Shown here piece by piece: positions 47,886-61,854 of a stretch of 64,000 nt of DNA (its first letter is position 1; the number at the start of each line of letters is the position of its first letter). This DNA comes from Ecdyonurus torrentis. Lineage: Eukaryota > Arthropoda > Insecta > Ephemeroptera > Heptageniidae. The notes beneath the pieces are model-generated. The model saw nothing but the letters and a program-made list of their open reading frames with translations. It ran no database searches and was not told the origin of the DNA. The stretch spans positions 10,340,532 to 10,404,531 of the forward strand of contig OX439137.1 of NCBI GenBank assembly GCA_949318235.1, written 5' to 3'. The position numbers and the translations under genes were made by a program.

Positions 47886-48046
47886 CGCACTCCATGCGTT
47901 TGTATTAAGTTAACCAATGTAGGTAAATTAGAAAAGTGAGGTAAATATGTAATATACGAACTCTATGTGAAGGTTTTTGGGCATTATGTGGCTTTACGCT
48001 TCACTGGTAAGGGTTGGATTAGACGTAAGAGACGAGTATATATGCC

Positions 48047-48187
48047 CAGGATTTTCCGATGGGAGGGGTCCAGCTTATAATGAGGATGATTAAAAGGGGG
48101 GAAACACCCCCTTTACGCATGCTTTTTTACACTTGATGGGGGGGGGGGGCGGGGGGTATCAATCAATCCTGCATGCATACGCTCCTG
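48047..48187. mobile_element. hAT-like MITE, diverged second copy
   Basis: It starts CAGGATTTTCCGATGGGAGG and shares GGGAGGGGTCCAGC, a TATAxTGA segment, a CCCCCTTTACGCATGCTTTT segment and G-runs with the reverse complement of the element at 24199. It ends ATACGCTCCTG. The flanks share only ATGCC, not a clean 8-bp duplication, so the site has decayed or the ends are displaced. It contains a G11-C-G6 run. Confidence 0.75.
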
Positions 48188-49116
48188 ATGCCAGCTGATG
48201 CCTGATGAGGTGATGGCTTTTTTTTTTTAAACCTTTACCGGAAAAAAAACTCTTGAAAGTAAATTGACCATGTCTGAAAAGCTTTCATACCTCACCGACG
48301 TGATTTTCGGGTTTCTTAGCCCACCAACCCTTTGTTGGATTAATCCCTTTGACTGGTGCTATCTCATTCCCGAGGATCTATTTCAACCTAAGGTTTTTCT
48401 TTTTAAAAGATTACATTTCTAATCACAACTTTGGAATTAGGCCTAGGATTTAACCCATGGATTTGCAATATCACAATTTCAGTGTTTTTTTCAGTGTTTG
48501 ACATGTTGAAAATAAAATTACATTATATTCTTAGACTAAAATTATGTTTAAGATTATGTTTATATAATTTCTCAATTTTCAAACTTAATAGGAGTTTTTG
48601 CCACAGTGGATTCCATTAAAAGTTTCTGTAAAATTTTCAGGTTTGTTAAAAGCTAAATCACTTCAATTTTCTAAAATTTTCCAATGAACTTTACTTTTAT
48701 TGTTTTATGAATGAAATATAGAACAATCTTTATGAGTAATAAGTTTTGTTTAAGACAAATGTACACTCTGTTGAATGTTTTATTATTACTTTCTTTCAGA
48801 ACTATTTGAACTATAGCGCAAGTTTACAAATTACTCAAATTAGAGAGTACTCCAAATAAAAAATAAAATAAAAGGTTGAACAATGTACGTACTTAAAAAA
48901 GAGGGATGAAAGAATCGTTTCAAAAACGCATAGCAGTACAATTTTTGCGCAGTAATTGAAAGAGAGAGAGAGATTTCGAAAAAGAAGAAAAACAAGAAAA
49001 ACTAGAAATATTATAAAAATCTGCAAAGAAAAATTATTTCTGCACGTGTTTACAATAATTAAGCTAATTATATCTCTCTATGCATATATAATCTGATTAC
49101 AGTATACCTCTTCTAT

Positions 49117-49118
<2 letters not shown>
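48188..49118. other. AT-rich DNA without recognised features
   Basis: A slightly GC-richer patch at 48280-48400 (ACCTCACCGACGTG, CACCAACCCTTTGTTGG) has no frame or repeat that I can support. A short GA run lies at 48960-48973. Confidence 0.4.

Positions 49119-49157
<39 letters not shown>
49119..49157 (+). repeat. Poly-T tract
   Basis: About 38 T residues. Confidence 0.9.
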
Positions 49158-49160
<3 letters not shown>

Positions 49161-49496
49161 TCACCTTGCTTTTCCTTTATAATAATTTCTATTTAATAAA
49201 GGCATCAAAGTCTAGATTTAATTATGCAATATGATATGCAGAAAATTATATTCTCATTATTAAAACCATTATTTTATACTTGATATTTTAATATGAAAGC
49301 TAATTGCAGTTATTAAATTACATTTTTTTAGTTTTCACTTTATAATGTTCCGTGCTTTTTAACAAATTGTTTAAGCAGAAAATTGAAAATTTATATGATT
49401 TGGCACTATTTTTTTTTTAATTGCTTTGAAATTGCAATTATTTCATGAATACTTTAAAATATTGATTTGTTATATTCTAATTATGACATAACATAC
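49158..49496. other. AT-rich DNA without recognised features
   Basis: Nothing supported. Confidence 0.45.
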
Positions 49497-52307
49497 TTAA
49501 AGGAATATACCAGAGAAAAACATAAGCATTTACATCACAAAACATTTAATTGGATTTACATAAGTAACATATTAGTTTGTCTCAAAACCCAACAGTAGTC
49601 TCGTAGCAGTGATCAGAAAATTCGATTTATGCAACCCACATAACATTTTCATACTAATTTTTGAACGTTTCTGCCGTCATAAACATGAATTTTCAAGCAA
49701 ATTGCATACTTTACAGTATTTTCACGCTCTCTCGTGGGGCTACATTAACATTTAGTATGGAGGCTAATACCAAAAATGTAATGTCTATTGGCTTTTCGTG
49801 AAGAAAGCACCAAAATTTCAGTGTTGGTAAAGTACATGATCTTCGTCATAAATTTAAGTGGAACCCAAAGATTGGACCCATAGGTCGACCCTGAGTGACC
49901 TTTGACCTGGAGAACAGTTTTTATTTTTTTGTGCAATAACAGTCATGTTCACAAAAAATTTGTAATAACACAAATCAAAGGTAATGCAAAGAACTACACG
50001 TGTAAAAATTTGCATTGCTCTAATTATTTAATTTACAAAATGGCGACTAATTAACTTTAATTATTGTCAAATTTTGCATATTTTTCAATATTTTTGGTTC
50101 GCAAGCGCCTATGAAAATGTGTAAACAATTATAAATCAATATAACACTTTGATATTGTCATATTAATTGATTAAAAATGCTAATTAGGCACTTTAGAAGT
50201 AAATAGGAGAGAAAACACGTGTCTTGGAAGCTGCCGCCACGGACTCCTATAATAGTCCTTATACCATTGCAGGTTATAAATTGCAAATATTTTTAATTTG
50301 TACATTTCATACCACAGTAATGAAATTTGATACACTTATACTATATACCCTAGTAGGGGTTTTGAGCACCAGAGTATATTTTTTACGCTAACCCTTTTGA
50401 CCCTTAGAGACCCTTAATACTCAAAATCAAGGGTTTTTATTTTTTTGTAAACGAAATATGCAAAATGCGAGAAAATGTTAAATAACAAAGTTGTTGGGCA
50501 TATTTTTTCTGTGCCCTTAATTTTTTTCAACGTGCTAGGTTGCCAAGTTTTATTGCAGTGTTGCCAAAGCTTAAAAAATATAAGTAAATTCATGGTTTTA
50601 GCCACCACGTATGGCTCAAATTCGATCTCATAGCGTAAAAAAAATACGTTTTAACATTGCATATGTTTAGTGTTACCAGTTTTGCACTCAAATTAATTTT
50701 TAAAACAGAACTAGCGCTAAACTATAGTTAGGGGTTAATTATTACGGTAAACTTGTGCTTCCCACTTGATGTGTATATGTTTCGCCATATATTCACAATA
50801 CACCTATATGGGATTGCAACAAAGTTTTATGTAAAGAGCAAATAAGGACGTATATAGTAGGATTTTAGAGTATAACCTTTTCAGGGGTGCAGGGGTTGAA
50901 CCCTGTTTATGAAAACACTTTGTCGTCTGAAACTATTATAAATTTACTATTATAATACTATATTAATTGTAACTAAAAAAATATCTATACTATACTGCAT
51001 ATACTATAATATGCTAAGGGTTGACTACCGAGGGTTACAGTACCTCAAATTATGGACCCCGGTAAACTTGTGTGAATTAAAACTCAATTACTCTAAAATC
51101 CTACTATATACGTCCTTATTTGCTCTTTACATAAAACTTTGTCGCAATCCCATATAGGTGTATTGTATTGTGTATTGTGAATATATGGCGAAACATATAC
51201 ACATCAAGTGGGAAGCACAAGTTTACCGTAATAATTAACCCCTAACTATAGTTCAGCGCTAGTTCTGTTATAAAAATTAATTTGAGTGCAAAACTGGTAA
51301 CACTAAACATATGCAATGTTAAAACGTATTTTTTTTACGCTATGAGATCGAATTTGAGCCATACGTGGTGGCTAAAACCATGAATTTACTTATATTTTTT
51401 AAGCTTTGGCAACACTGCAATAAAACTTGGCAACCTAGCACGTTGAAAAAAAATAAGGGCACAGAAAAAAATATGCCCAACAACTTTGTTATTTAACATT
51501 TTCTCGCATTTTGCATATTTCGTTTACAAAAAAATAAAAACCCTTGATTTTGAGTATTAAGGGTCTCTAAGGGTCAAAAGGGTTAGCGTAAAAAATATAC
51601 TCTGGTGCTCAAAACCCCTACTAGGGTATATAGTATAAGTGTATCAAATTTCATTACTGTGGTATGAAATGTACAAATTAAAAATATTTGCAATTTATAA
51701 CCTGCAATGGTATAAGGACTATTATAGGAGTCCGTGGCGGCAGCTTCCAAGACACGTGTTTTCTCTCCTATTTACTTCTAAAGTGCCTAATTAGCATTTT
51801 TAATCAATTAATATGACAATATCAAAGTGTTATATTGATTTATAATTGTTTACACATTTTCATAGGCGCTTGCGAACCAAAAATATTGAAAAATATGCAA
51901 AATTTGACAATAATTAAAGTTAATTAGTCGCCATTTTGTAAATTAAATAATTAGAGCAATGCAAATTTTTACACGTGTAGTTCTTTGCATTACCTTTGAT
52001 TTGTGTTATTACAAATTTTTTGTGAACATGACTGTTATTGCACAAAAAAATAAAAACTGTTCTCCAGGTCAAAGGTCACTCAGGGTCGACCTATGGGTCC
52101 AATCTTTGGGTTCCACTTAAATTTATGACGAAGATCATGTACTTTACCAACACTGAAATTTTGGTGCTTTCTTTACGAAAAGCCAATTGGTTTATCTTAG
52201 CCTCCATACTAATTCTGTTAAAAAATTGTTATCAGTTTTGAAGATCCCATTTCGTGTTTATTCATTAAAAAGCATAATATGTTGTTTTATGTGGTCTATG
52301 GCTTTAA
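49497..52307 (+). mobile_element. Family A MITE split by a 2.46-kb insertion
   Basis: The left half 49497-49752 (TTAA, AGGAATATACCAGAG..., ending GGGGCTACATTAACATT) and right half 52212-52307 (ATTCTGTTAAAAAATTG..., GTGGTCTATGGC, TTAA) together match the intact copy at 43518-43860. The join falls in its AACATTCTGG segment. The central octamer here is TGCCGTCA, a decayed CRE. The insertion is the giant foldback 49753-52211. Confidence 0.88.
49753..52211. mobile_element. Giant foldback element, 1.12-kb arms, nested insertion
   Basis: The arms 49753-50871 and about 51091-52211 are near-identical inverted repeats around a loop of about 219 bp. The ends read TAGTATGGAGGCTAA in both arms. Arm differences are few: a replaced stretch of about 15 bp near the ends (AAAAATGTAATGTCT on one side only), a duplicated TATTG (about 51161), and isolated substitutions. 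Target duplication is ATT on each side (49750-49752 and 52212-52214), judged from the uninterrupted family A copy. The identical 60-odd codon frames in the arms (beginning MHKKIKTVLQVKGHSGSTYG) are mirror images of one sequence, and I do not call them genes. No transposase-like frame is visible, so it is non-autonomous. Confidence 0.93.
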
Positions 52308-52574
<267 letters not shown>

Positions 52575-52645
52575 TTCTTCTTTTTTTTTTATTATTTTAT
52601 TTATTTTTAGATTTTTACGAAAGTTTTTTTTTTTTTTTTTTTTTT

Positions 52646-53327
52646 AACTACTGCCATTCTTATGCGCCAAACGAAGGTAAAATACGCTTATGTATATGCT
52701 TATATACGCTTACAACATAGGTGTTCTCCCATTTTTCTCTCAAAGTATATTTATTTCCAAAATTACAATAAAAATAACACAATTGGATTTAGAAAATGTG
52801 CACGAGTAATAAAAATATATATTAATAAAGCCATTCCAGAATATGAAATAAAAAAAATTATGGTACGTCCAAAAAATGCTGGTTTGCAAAATTGCTTTAA
52901 AAAAAAGTAGAGAGAAAGACAATGTTGTCGGTCAATAAAAATGTTATACACACTTAACTTTTTTTTTTTTTTTTTACTTTATAACTCATTCATATTATAT
53001 TATGTACAGTATTTTTGTTATTGCATTTATAACGAAACAAAATAAATTGAATAAAAATAGAATTCTTTAAAATACCTGCTTTAAAATTTTCTCATTTAAA
53101 GTGTAATCTTCTTAATAATCAATGTTGAAATAAATCAGTCAGGGGAAAACTGCCAATACAAACAAATAAAAAAAAACTATAATCTATACTATTGTGCTCT
53201 ATAAATTAACTCAAATGGAAAAATGATGCTTTATAGATTAAGGCTCTTTTGTTTATATTATTATTTATAGCAATGTTATATTACAATAAGCATTGAAGCA
53301 TAGAACAATAAAAAAAAATACTGTTCA

Positions 53328-53362
<35 letters not shown>

Positions 53363-54050
53363 TGAATGCAAATATAATGCTTAAATTGCCAAGGGATACG
53401 TTTTAACTAGTTTTTCCTGCGCATTTTTTACTCCTGTTTTTAATACTTATATATAGAAAAAATTGTAATTTAAAAATGTCTAAAACATCAAGGCTTTAAA
53501 AAATATATATATACGGGAATGAAATTTAACAAACCATGAAAATAAACTTGTTTTGTTTTATAAAGATTATTTAAAAAAATGTTATTAATTTTATTTATTT
53601 TTTGGCGTATAATAAATTGAAAAATTGATTTAAAAACTTTTACAAGTATACTATTTTTATGAAGTATAACTTAAATAATTTTAAAAATAGAGCTGCTGTG
53701 GTTAAAAAACTTTTTATAAAATATGTCTCAGCAGACAGATACTTTAAGATATAATTTATAATAAAATATGGTGACCTTTTAAAGGAAATTTAACATAATT
53801 TATAGCACAACGTTTTTAATTATTGTTATAAGAGCTAATATTTAAACGTGAGATATTTTTGAGAGATTTCCTTGGTTCTTAAGTTTTATTTCTAACTTTT
53901 TTTTCCTTTTTCATTTTATGGAAATGAATTTTCTCTTTTTCCCGTATATATTAATTCAGTGCGTTTTTTTTTTTTTTTTTTTTTTTTTTATATATATGGA
54001 CGAATTTTGCACTATTTCTATGAATGATAAAATATATCACCACGCATCAA
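52646..54050. other. AT-rich DNA with poly-A/T tracts
   Basis: T runs at about 52961-52975 and 53966-53989, and a 31-base A run at about 53330-53360. The 82-codon frame 52662-52910 has a mixed residue content (ending PKNAGLQNCFKKK) but no recognised domain. I leave it uncalled. Confidence 0.4.
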
Positions 54051-54363
54051 AAGGGTGTATCCGCATGACGTCATATTCAATGCGCCTGGAGGCTGGAGGC
54101 CATACTGGAGTAGTGAATAACATTGCTGAGCATAAAACAAACTTCGTATAAGCCAATTTTTTTTTGGAAAATCGGTTAATTTTTGTTATTGTTACATTTC
54201 TCACATACTTGAGATACTAATTCAACATATTTACAGCATCAATGCTCTCAAAAATATTCCATAGTGTTTTTAAACTGACAAAATGAGTTATTTTCCTATA
54301 CCATCCATATTATTGCGTTATCCAACATGATATTGACTTTAACATGAATGCATAGACCCTATA
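54051..54363 (+). mobile_element. Family B MITE, intact, left end degraded
   Basis: The left end reads AAGGGTGTATCCGCATGACG without a TA. The right end, inverted, is TAGGGTCTATGCATTCATG, followed by TA. TGACGTCA at 54066 keeps the 15-bp spacing from the left end. GGAGGCTGGAGGCC is a short internal duplication unique to this copy. Confidence 0.85.
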
Positions 54364-55254
<891 letters not shown>

Positions 55255-55505
55255 GGAAAAAACTAAGAAAACCTCCAATTTTCAATGCAATCCTTATAGA
55301 ATAAACATTATATTTGTTTGGACTGTAAACAGAATTCATAAGTCATCCTCTTTGCCATGCGATAAAACTTTTATTTGTAAATATTATTGTTTATGTTTGT
55401 TTATTGACGAAGCAGTGTACTTCTGATTAATGGTTTTATTTGAGATCACTTTGTGTAAATCACTTTGTCTCACCCCAGTTGGATTTAAATATTTGTTTTA
55501 TCGTT

Positions 55506-55580
55506 TCTCTCTCTCTCTCTCTCTCTCTCTACCTTTTTTAATACCCAATAAAGAGTAATTATTAATTTTATACTACTTTG
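55506..55580 (+). repeat. (CT)n plus shared AATACCCAATAA segment
   Basis: Twelve CT units, then TTTTTTAATACCCAATAA and AATTATTxATTTTATA. This matches the left edge of the GC island at 36364 for about 40 bp with mismatches, and indicates a dispersed repeat. Confidence 0.5.
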
Positions 55581-56005
55581 ATTAAAAACACCACTTTTTT
55601 AATTATAGTTTTTAATTATAGCAAATATTAAACAATTCATACCGAAAATTTGTGGACATTAAATATTCAGAATTATTAAAATAATAATCACAAAAAAGGT
55701 CTATGGATATTAGCAATGTAGCAAATGCCACTTTGATGAGAAAATTTGCGTAGTTTAAGAAGACAAGTCAAAAGGTTAAAATTTCTATGGATAATTATTT
55801 AATTAATAATTATACTAATATGGGGTTAAAACAATCACAGAAAACCCTATATGTAGATGGAACGTTTGACGAGCTCGTGATAATTTCACTTGATACATTC
55901 TCATGACACAGAGATGATATTTAGAACCTATATATTACACCTGCTCTCTTCTAGGTTCATAATATCGGATAATTAATAAATATATATTTTTTAATTTTTA
56001 AATTT

Positions 56006-56042
<37 letters not shown>

Positions 56043-56470
56043 GTTAGTGTATTATATTTTGTGTGCAAATTGTTTGTATAAATGTAGCTAATTAATATAC
56101 AAGCAAAAGGTGCTACTGTAATGCTAATTTTATTATATATAGGTGAAAATTGAAGTAATTACAAAATATTGAAGGAAAAAAAATATTAAAAATAAAAATT
56201 AATAAACCTTAAAAGTAAAACATAACAACTTCAACATAACTTTTAAAATTTCTTCATGACGAAGTGAGTTTAAACTAAAACTGAAGTTTAAAAGAACTTT
56301 TTTAATTTCTTTATAAAAATCTGAAAATAACGACTTAAAAAAAACTTTTCTATATTATAGAACTTTACAAATTTTGTTGTATAATTTAAACTTTTGAATA
56401 TTGAAAATTCAGAAGAAAAAAAAATTTTGATGACAACCTACTTTTCTTCAATTTAAGTTTATTATAAGCC
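55581..56470. other. AT-rich DNA with poly-A
   Basis: A 33-base A run at 56008-56040. No gene or other repeat is supported. Confidence 0.45.
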
Positions 56471-56479
56471 AAGAGGATT

Positions 56480-56640
56480 TGTCGTTTGCAAAATCTCAAT
56501 TTATAAAAACCAAGCTCAAGTTTTATGAAGAGGAGCTTTCTACTCAACACGCGGGTTCGATTCCGAGCTGTTATACCGGGGTTTTTGACCCACGTGTGAT
56601 AGTTTAAGAATGCATAAAATAGACGCATGCATGTTTTCGG
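56480..56640 (+). mobile_element. Probable degraded tRNA-derived SINE
   Basis: GGTTCGATTCC at 56554-56564 is a perfect RNA polymerase III B box. It sits in CACGCGGGTTCGATTCCGAG, the usual T-arm arrangement. Upstream GAGGAGCTTTCTACTCAACA resembles the variable-arm/anticodon side of tRNA-derived SINEs. No convincing A box or cloverleaf can be drawn, so it is not a functional tRNA. TACCGGGGTTTTTGACCCACG follows. The 80-codon minus frame 56386-56628 crosses it and is incidental. Confidence 0.55.
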
Positions 56641-57386
56641 TATATCAACCTCACTCTTACTGTTAGCGAAATAGTTGGCAAATTTACTACCAGGATGAAA
56701 TCATGGTCGTAGCTGTTTAAACGACAGCAACCGTATAACGATTGTTATAAATTTTACAATTGAAATACAGCGTGTATATTTCTTATTAAAATAACATTGC
56801 AAATTAAGAGTAAGTTTTTAAATGATGATAACAAATATTAGACAATCACGTGTACACGACAAAAAAATGCAAGCACAATTTTAGTAATATTTATTCATAG
56901 TATCAATATCATAACTTATGCTATATTGAGTAAAAATTATGTTATAAAGCATAAAAATATGCTGTATGTGGTAAAATTATTTATGCCATTTCAAAATAGC
57001 AACGTTTATGCTATATTTTCAGAAGTTTAGCATAAATTACACATTTTTTTATCCATATAGCATGTAAGAAATTTGCAAATACTAATTGACTCAAACGTGC
57101 CTGAATCAAGCTAATAAGTAATAAAGTAATAACCAATACGCAAATATTTTATTACGAAAAAAATTGTAATTTTATTTTGATAAAAATATATATTTCGTTA
57201 AAATAGACAGTTATAGTTGCGATTCAACAAAATACTTATGTTTATGGGCCACCTAAGAATCTTATCAATTTTAAGGTCCTAAGTAAGCATATAGGAATTC
57301 TATAACGTCTGCAAGTAACCTATATGGTGATAAATTGCACCCCTAAGAACGTATAATTTTTCAAGTATATTAGGAATTCTAAGGAC
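56641..57386. other. AT-rich DNA with weak foldback segments
   Basis: 56900-57060 repeats TTATGCTATA and AGCATAAA words in both orientations, like the 31.4-32.0 kb foldback. 57250-57385 has CCTAAGAATCTTATC and its loose inverse TTAGGAATTCTAAGG, a possible degraded hairpin element. Confidence 0.35.
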
Positions 57387-57786
57387 TTAAGGGGGTAGGT
57401 GACCGACTGATATCTCGCAAACTAGGACGGTTGCGAATAATAATATTATCACAAAGTAGAGAAGAAATGTTACTTATAAATTTAGTTATGTCAAACATGT
57501 GAAAACACGATCAAATATTTAAGTTATTACACTTTAAAGATAACATGTAAATGCGGAAATTTAAATTTGAGCGGGAAATTTTAGTCAAATTAGACACTTT
57601 TTTACAATTAAAAATATAATTAAAAAAAAATTTTGGTATTAAAAAATATATTTTAAATTTACTTGATTTTATTTGAAAATTATAGTGTTTGTTTTATTGG
57701 AATTAAATCACGTACAAAAAATTATAGGGAAAATATAGTTCTTCTTTTAGCGATTTCCGGTCCAAGTCGGTCCCCCACCGCCTTAA
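57387..57786. mobile_element. MITE with TTAA flanks and GGGGGTAGGTGACCGACT ends
   Basis: The 392-bp body 57391-57782 lies between TTAA tetranucleotides. The left end GGGGGTAGGTGACCGACT pairs with the right end, inverted GGCGGTGGGGGACCGACTTGG, with a few mismatches. The interior is AT-rich and non-coding apart from GATATCTCGCAAACTAGGAC near the left. Only one copy was found here. Confidence 0.8.
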
Positions 57787-58301
57787 GGTGACTTACATAC
57801 TTTGATAAATAACATTTAATAATTTTTTTGAAAAATTGAAAGCAAGAAAAATTAGTTTGAAAGACTTTTCCTCATATGGTTATAATTGATGTATTGTTAC
57901 ATCTTTCTTTTAAATAATTAGTATTGTAAGATATAAGATTTTATTACGTTCTATGTCTTCACAGATTAGAACAAGTCAAGTCAAAACACAACATACAAAA
58001 ATTAAATAAATATATATGGCAAATTATGTACTATTTAAGATCAATAATTATATTTGACATTATTAACTGTTAAATACTCAGATACACTGTAAAACATATT
58101 TTTAGTAGGTATTTCTGTACTGATTTCTTAAATAATACATATGATTCATGGTTTTGCATCTAATATTACATTTATATAAAATTCTGAATTTATTTTCACT
58201 CCATATACATTTATTTCCAAAACTAATGCGACATTAGATGACGAAAGATTTTGCCACGTCACTTACATGGAGTATGAGTAAAAATACCGCCTCAATATTT
58301 T
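57787..58301. other. AT-rich DNA without recognised features
   Basis: Nothing supported. Confidence 0.45.
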
Positions 58302-58302
58302 T

Positions 58303-58342
<40 letters not shown>
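58302..58342 (+). repeat. (CT)n microsatellite
   Basis: About 20 CT units. A second, interrupted CT array lies at 58494-58524. Confidence 0.95.
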
Positions 58343-58345
<3 letters not shown>

Positions 58346-58524
58346 AGTTTATTAATACACATTACAACTATCTTCTATTTCATAATTCTAGGGTACGTCG
58401 TTACGTGATAAATTTATGAGAATTAAATGTCCTATAGTTTATAAATCGAAGATAAAAAATAGCTGTATGTGTCCATATGCCACCCGTAGTGCGTCTCTCT
58501 CTCTCTCTCTGTCTCTCTCTCTCG

Positions 58525-59557
58525 TATCTTTTACACCCACCCTCATTCGAGAGTTCGAGAGCAATATATATACTGAATTTTTTATGTCACCTAGTTGTCA
58601 GAATAATGGGGGTAATAGGGTTAGATATAGGTTCTATAGAAAGTACAAGAAAATAACATTAGAAGTAATTATGAACGAAAAAAAAAACTACAAAATTTAT
58701 CTCTATTTGTCCAAAAAAGGGTAAATAAATTATGATCACACTTTTGAGACTATGTGACTCTATATATAAATTATGATCGAGAAGATGGTAAATTAATTAT
58801 CTATCACAGGAGAAATGATCATTTTTCGTCACTTATTTCAAGATTTTAAGAGTTTTTCTAGATTGTTTTAGCAATATGCAGGACATTGCTATTTGTAGAA
58901 CAGTATTATACAAACTAAAGGAGGCATTTTTGTCATTTTCAAATATATTTACTACGTTTAGTCGTTAAATAAAATAACGACTTTCACGTCATTAATTTGA
59001 GCTTGCGCTTTGACGCCATGAGTGCGAAGAAAATGGCATTCGTATTCATCATATTTCATATCATAAGTATTTAGAAGAAATGCTTTTTTATATTATTATT
59101 ATTTTGCAAATAAAAAAACCTACATCGCCAATGAAGTTTTTTTTTTTTATTTTTTTTTTATTTTTTACCATTGAACTGGAGAAACCACAAATTAAGTTTA
59201 TATTTCTACAAGAGAGGCCAAAAATGAGGTTTCTTTAATGCTGGATAATATAATATACTGTACACTCAAATATGGTGCTAGCGCGTCGTATCACTTAATC
59301 ATTCAATCAATAGTCTCTGAACTATATCTATATGGGTAATAGCAAGTCTTAATTTTTTGTTTTTTAATTCGTATATTTCAATAACGTGTGAATTTCTACA
59401 GAATATCCACTTAATATAGCATCTACCACGAATTAAAAAGTAATATTTTAATTTACAATGAGATGGAAAGAGAGGACATGGATCGCCACTTTTATAAAGT
59501 CTGTACCAAAAATGACGTTAATCGTTATTTCGCGAGGAGAAGAAATATTACATCCGC
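58525..59557. other. AT-rich DNA without recognised features
   Basis: The 102-codon frame starting at 58416 owes its middle to the CT array, and the rest has no motif. Nothing else is supported. Confidence 0.4.
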
Positions 59558-60409
<852 letters not shown>

Positions 60410-60490
60410 AATTTTTAATAATGGTTTGACGTCACAAAATCTTTTTTAATTACATAATTAGTCAAAAAAATATAAATGACGTCAAAGTCA
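60410..60490. repeat. Family E-like fragment with two CRE octamers
   Basis: TTTGACGTCACAAAA (CRE at 60427) and AAATGACGTCAAAG (60477) are 50 bp apart in AT-rich DNA. The ATAAATGACGTCA context resembles the AACGTAAATGACGTCAC unit of family E, but the arms are not otherwise recognisable. Confidence 0.4.
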
Positions 60491-60903
60491 AAATTATAAT
60501 TAATTTTCTAACTTGTATAATAAGCGGATTTAAAACTCACTTTTTTAATTAGACGTTAATTCTACGTAATTTTTTATTAAGTTCTTTGTTTTGTAAGATA
60601 ACATTTATTTTACACTGTATTTAAAATTTCAAAACATTTTAGAAAAGGGAAACGTAAATGTTTATCAAAGGTATAATCGAAGAAACAAATAGTAGAGATT
60701 TTATTACCTTTTCATGAAGAGTGCAGGCACATTTCATAGAATTTAAATATTTAGAAGAAAAAAAAAATCAAAGAATAGAAATAATATAATTATAACACTG
60801 GAGAGAGATATGCAAAACGAATTTATAATTTATAATAATTTTTTATGCATTTTTCTCTTTCTCTTTCTTTTTCATTTATTCATTTTTTTTTTTATCTTTC
60901 TTC

Positions 60904-61074
60904 ACGGAGAGAATTTACCTGAGTTAAAATTTCTCTAGTGCGAACCAACTCAATCCTCATAAGTCATAACTGAAAGTTGAGTAAAACCAACTCAATTTTC
61001 AGTTATGATGATTCAAAAAATTGAGTTGGTCCGCACGTGAGTTATAGTTATTTCAACTCATCTATTTCCCTCCG
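60904..61074. mobile_element. Foldback MITE built of CCAACTCAA repeats
   Basis: Outer ends ACGGAGAGAATTTACCTGAG and, from the right, ACGGAGGGAAATAGATGAG. Inside, CCAACTCAA (60945, 60987) and TTGAGTTGG (61021) surround an inner hairpin CATAACTGAAAGTTGAGT/ACTCAATTTTCAGTTATG. The element therefore has nested dyads. Target duplication is unclear (T-rich right flank). Non-coding. Confidence 0.75.
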
Positions 61075-61529
61075 TTTTTTTTTTTAATTTATTTTTGTTT
61101 TTTCAATGCATGATATTAAAAATTGCTCATAATTTGACAAAGTGCAATTTATAAAATAATTTGAAGTTTTTTTTTTTTTTTTTTTTTTTTTTCATCCACT
61201 GCGTAAATCTCAAATTTTCCCTCTCTGATCTAATGATACGATTATTAAAAATAAATATTTATTTTAACGACAATATTTGCTTCTCTGAAGAAACACTTCC
61301 CGATCTTTCAAGATGTATCGTTATGTTGTATATTGGTCTAGACAAATAAGCAAACGTTTTCTAATAATACACGTGCCCCATATTTTTTCAAACGTCATTT
61401 TTTTTAGCTTGTGTCTTTGATATATTTAAATATAAGTCTCATATGCAAAAAAGAAGATTTATGTTAAACGTATTATGTGGTTGGATAAGGAATATTTATA
61501 ATAATATTTGTATATACAAAGTATATAAT
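61075..61529. other. AT-rich DNA with poly-T
   Basis: T run at about 61168-61191. Nothing else is supported. Confidence 0.45.
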
Positions 61530-61600
61530 GTTCTTTTTACACGGAAACGTAATTTGCATTGTAAAATAAATTTCATTGCATGAAAATTTAATGATTTTTA
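61530..61600 (+). repeat. Family F repeat fragment
   Basis: TTTTTACACGGAAACGTAAT, then a TTGCATTGTAAAATAAATTTC stretch with ATTGCATG following, matches the copies at 1048 and 38735. Confidence 0.5.
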
Positions 61601-61854
61601 ATGTAGATTGCATGCAATCTGATTTATCGCACATAAAAGTTTTGCTACTTATAAACAGGATTTAATATTATAATTATTACACTGTATTATATACACACAA
61701 AAAACAACTATTTACTGCTAACGCGCAAATGCTTACAGAGTACTTATACGAAATGCTTTGATTATGCGTGAAAGCACGGGTGTATTTTCACTAAATATTC
61801 AATTTTGTAGTGACTAATATTAGAGTACATTATCTACCCATTTCTCTAGTATAC

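Noticed and set aside
49745..52241. Duplicate 60-odd codon frames in opposite orientation
   Set aside because: Mirror images produced by the two arms of the foldback. No start context, domain or support for translation.
52662..52910. 82-codon frame as a gene
   Set aside because: Mixed residues but a Lys tail from poly-A, no domain and no splice or promoter context.
56540..56620. Functional tRNA gene
   Set aside because: The B box is perfect, but no acceptor stem, D arm or A box can be paired.
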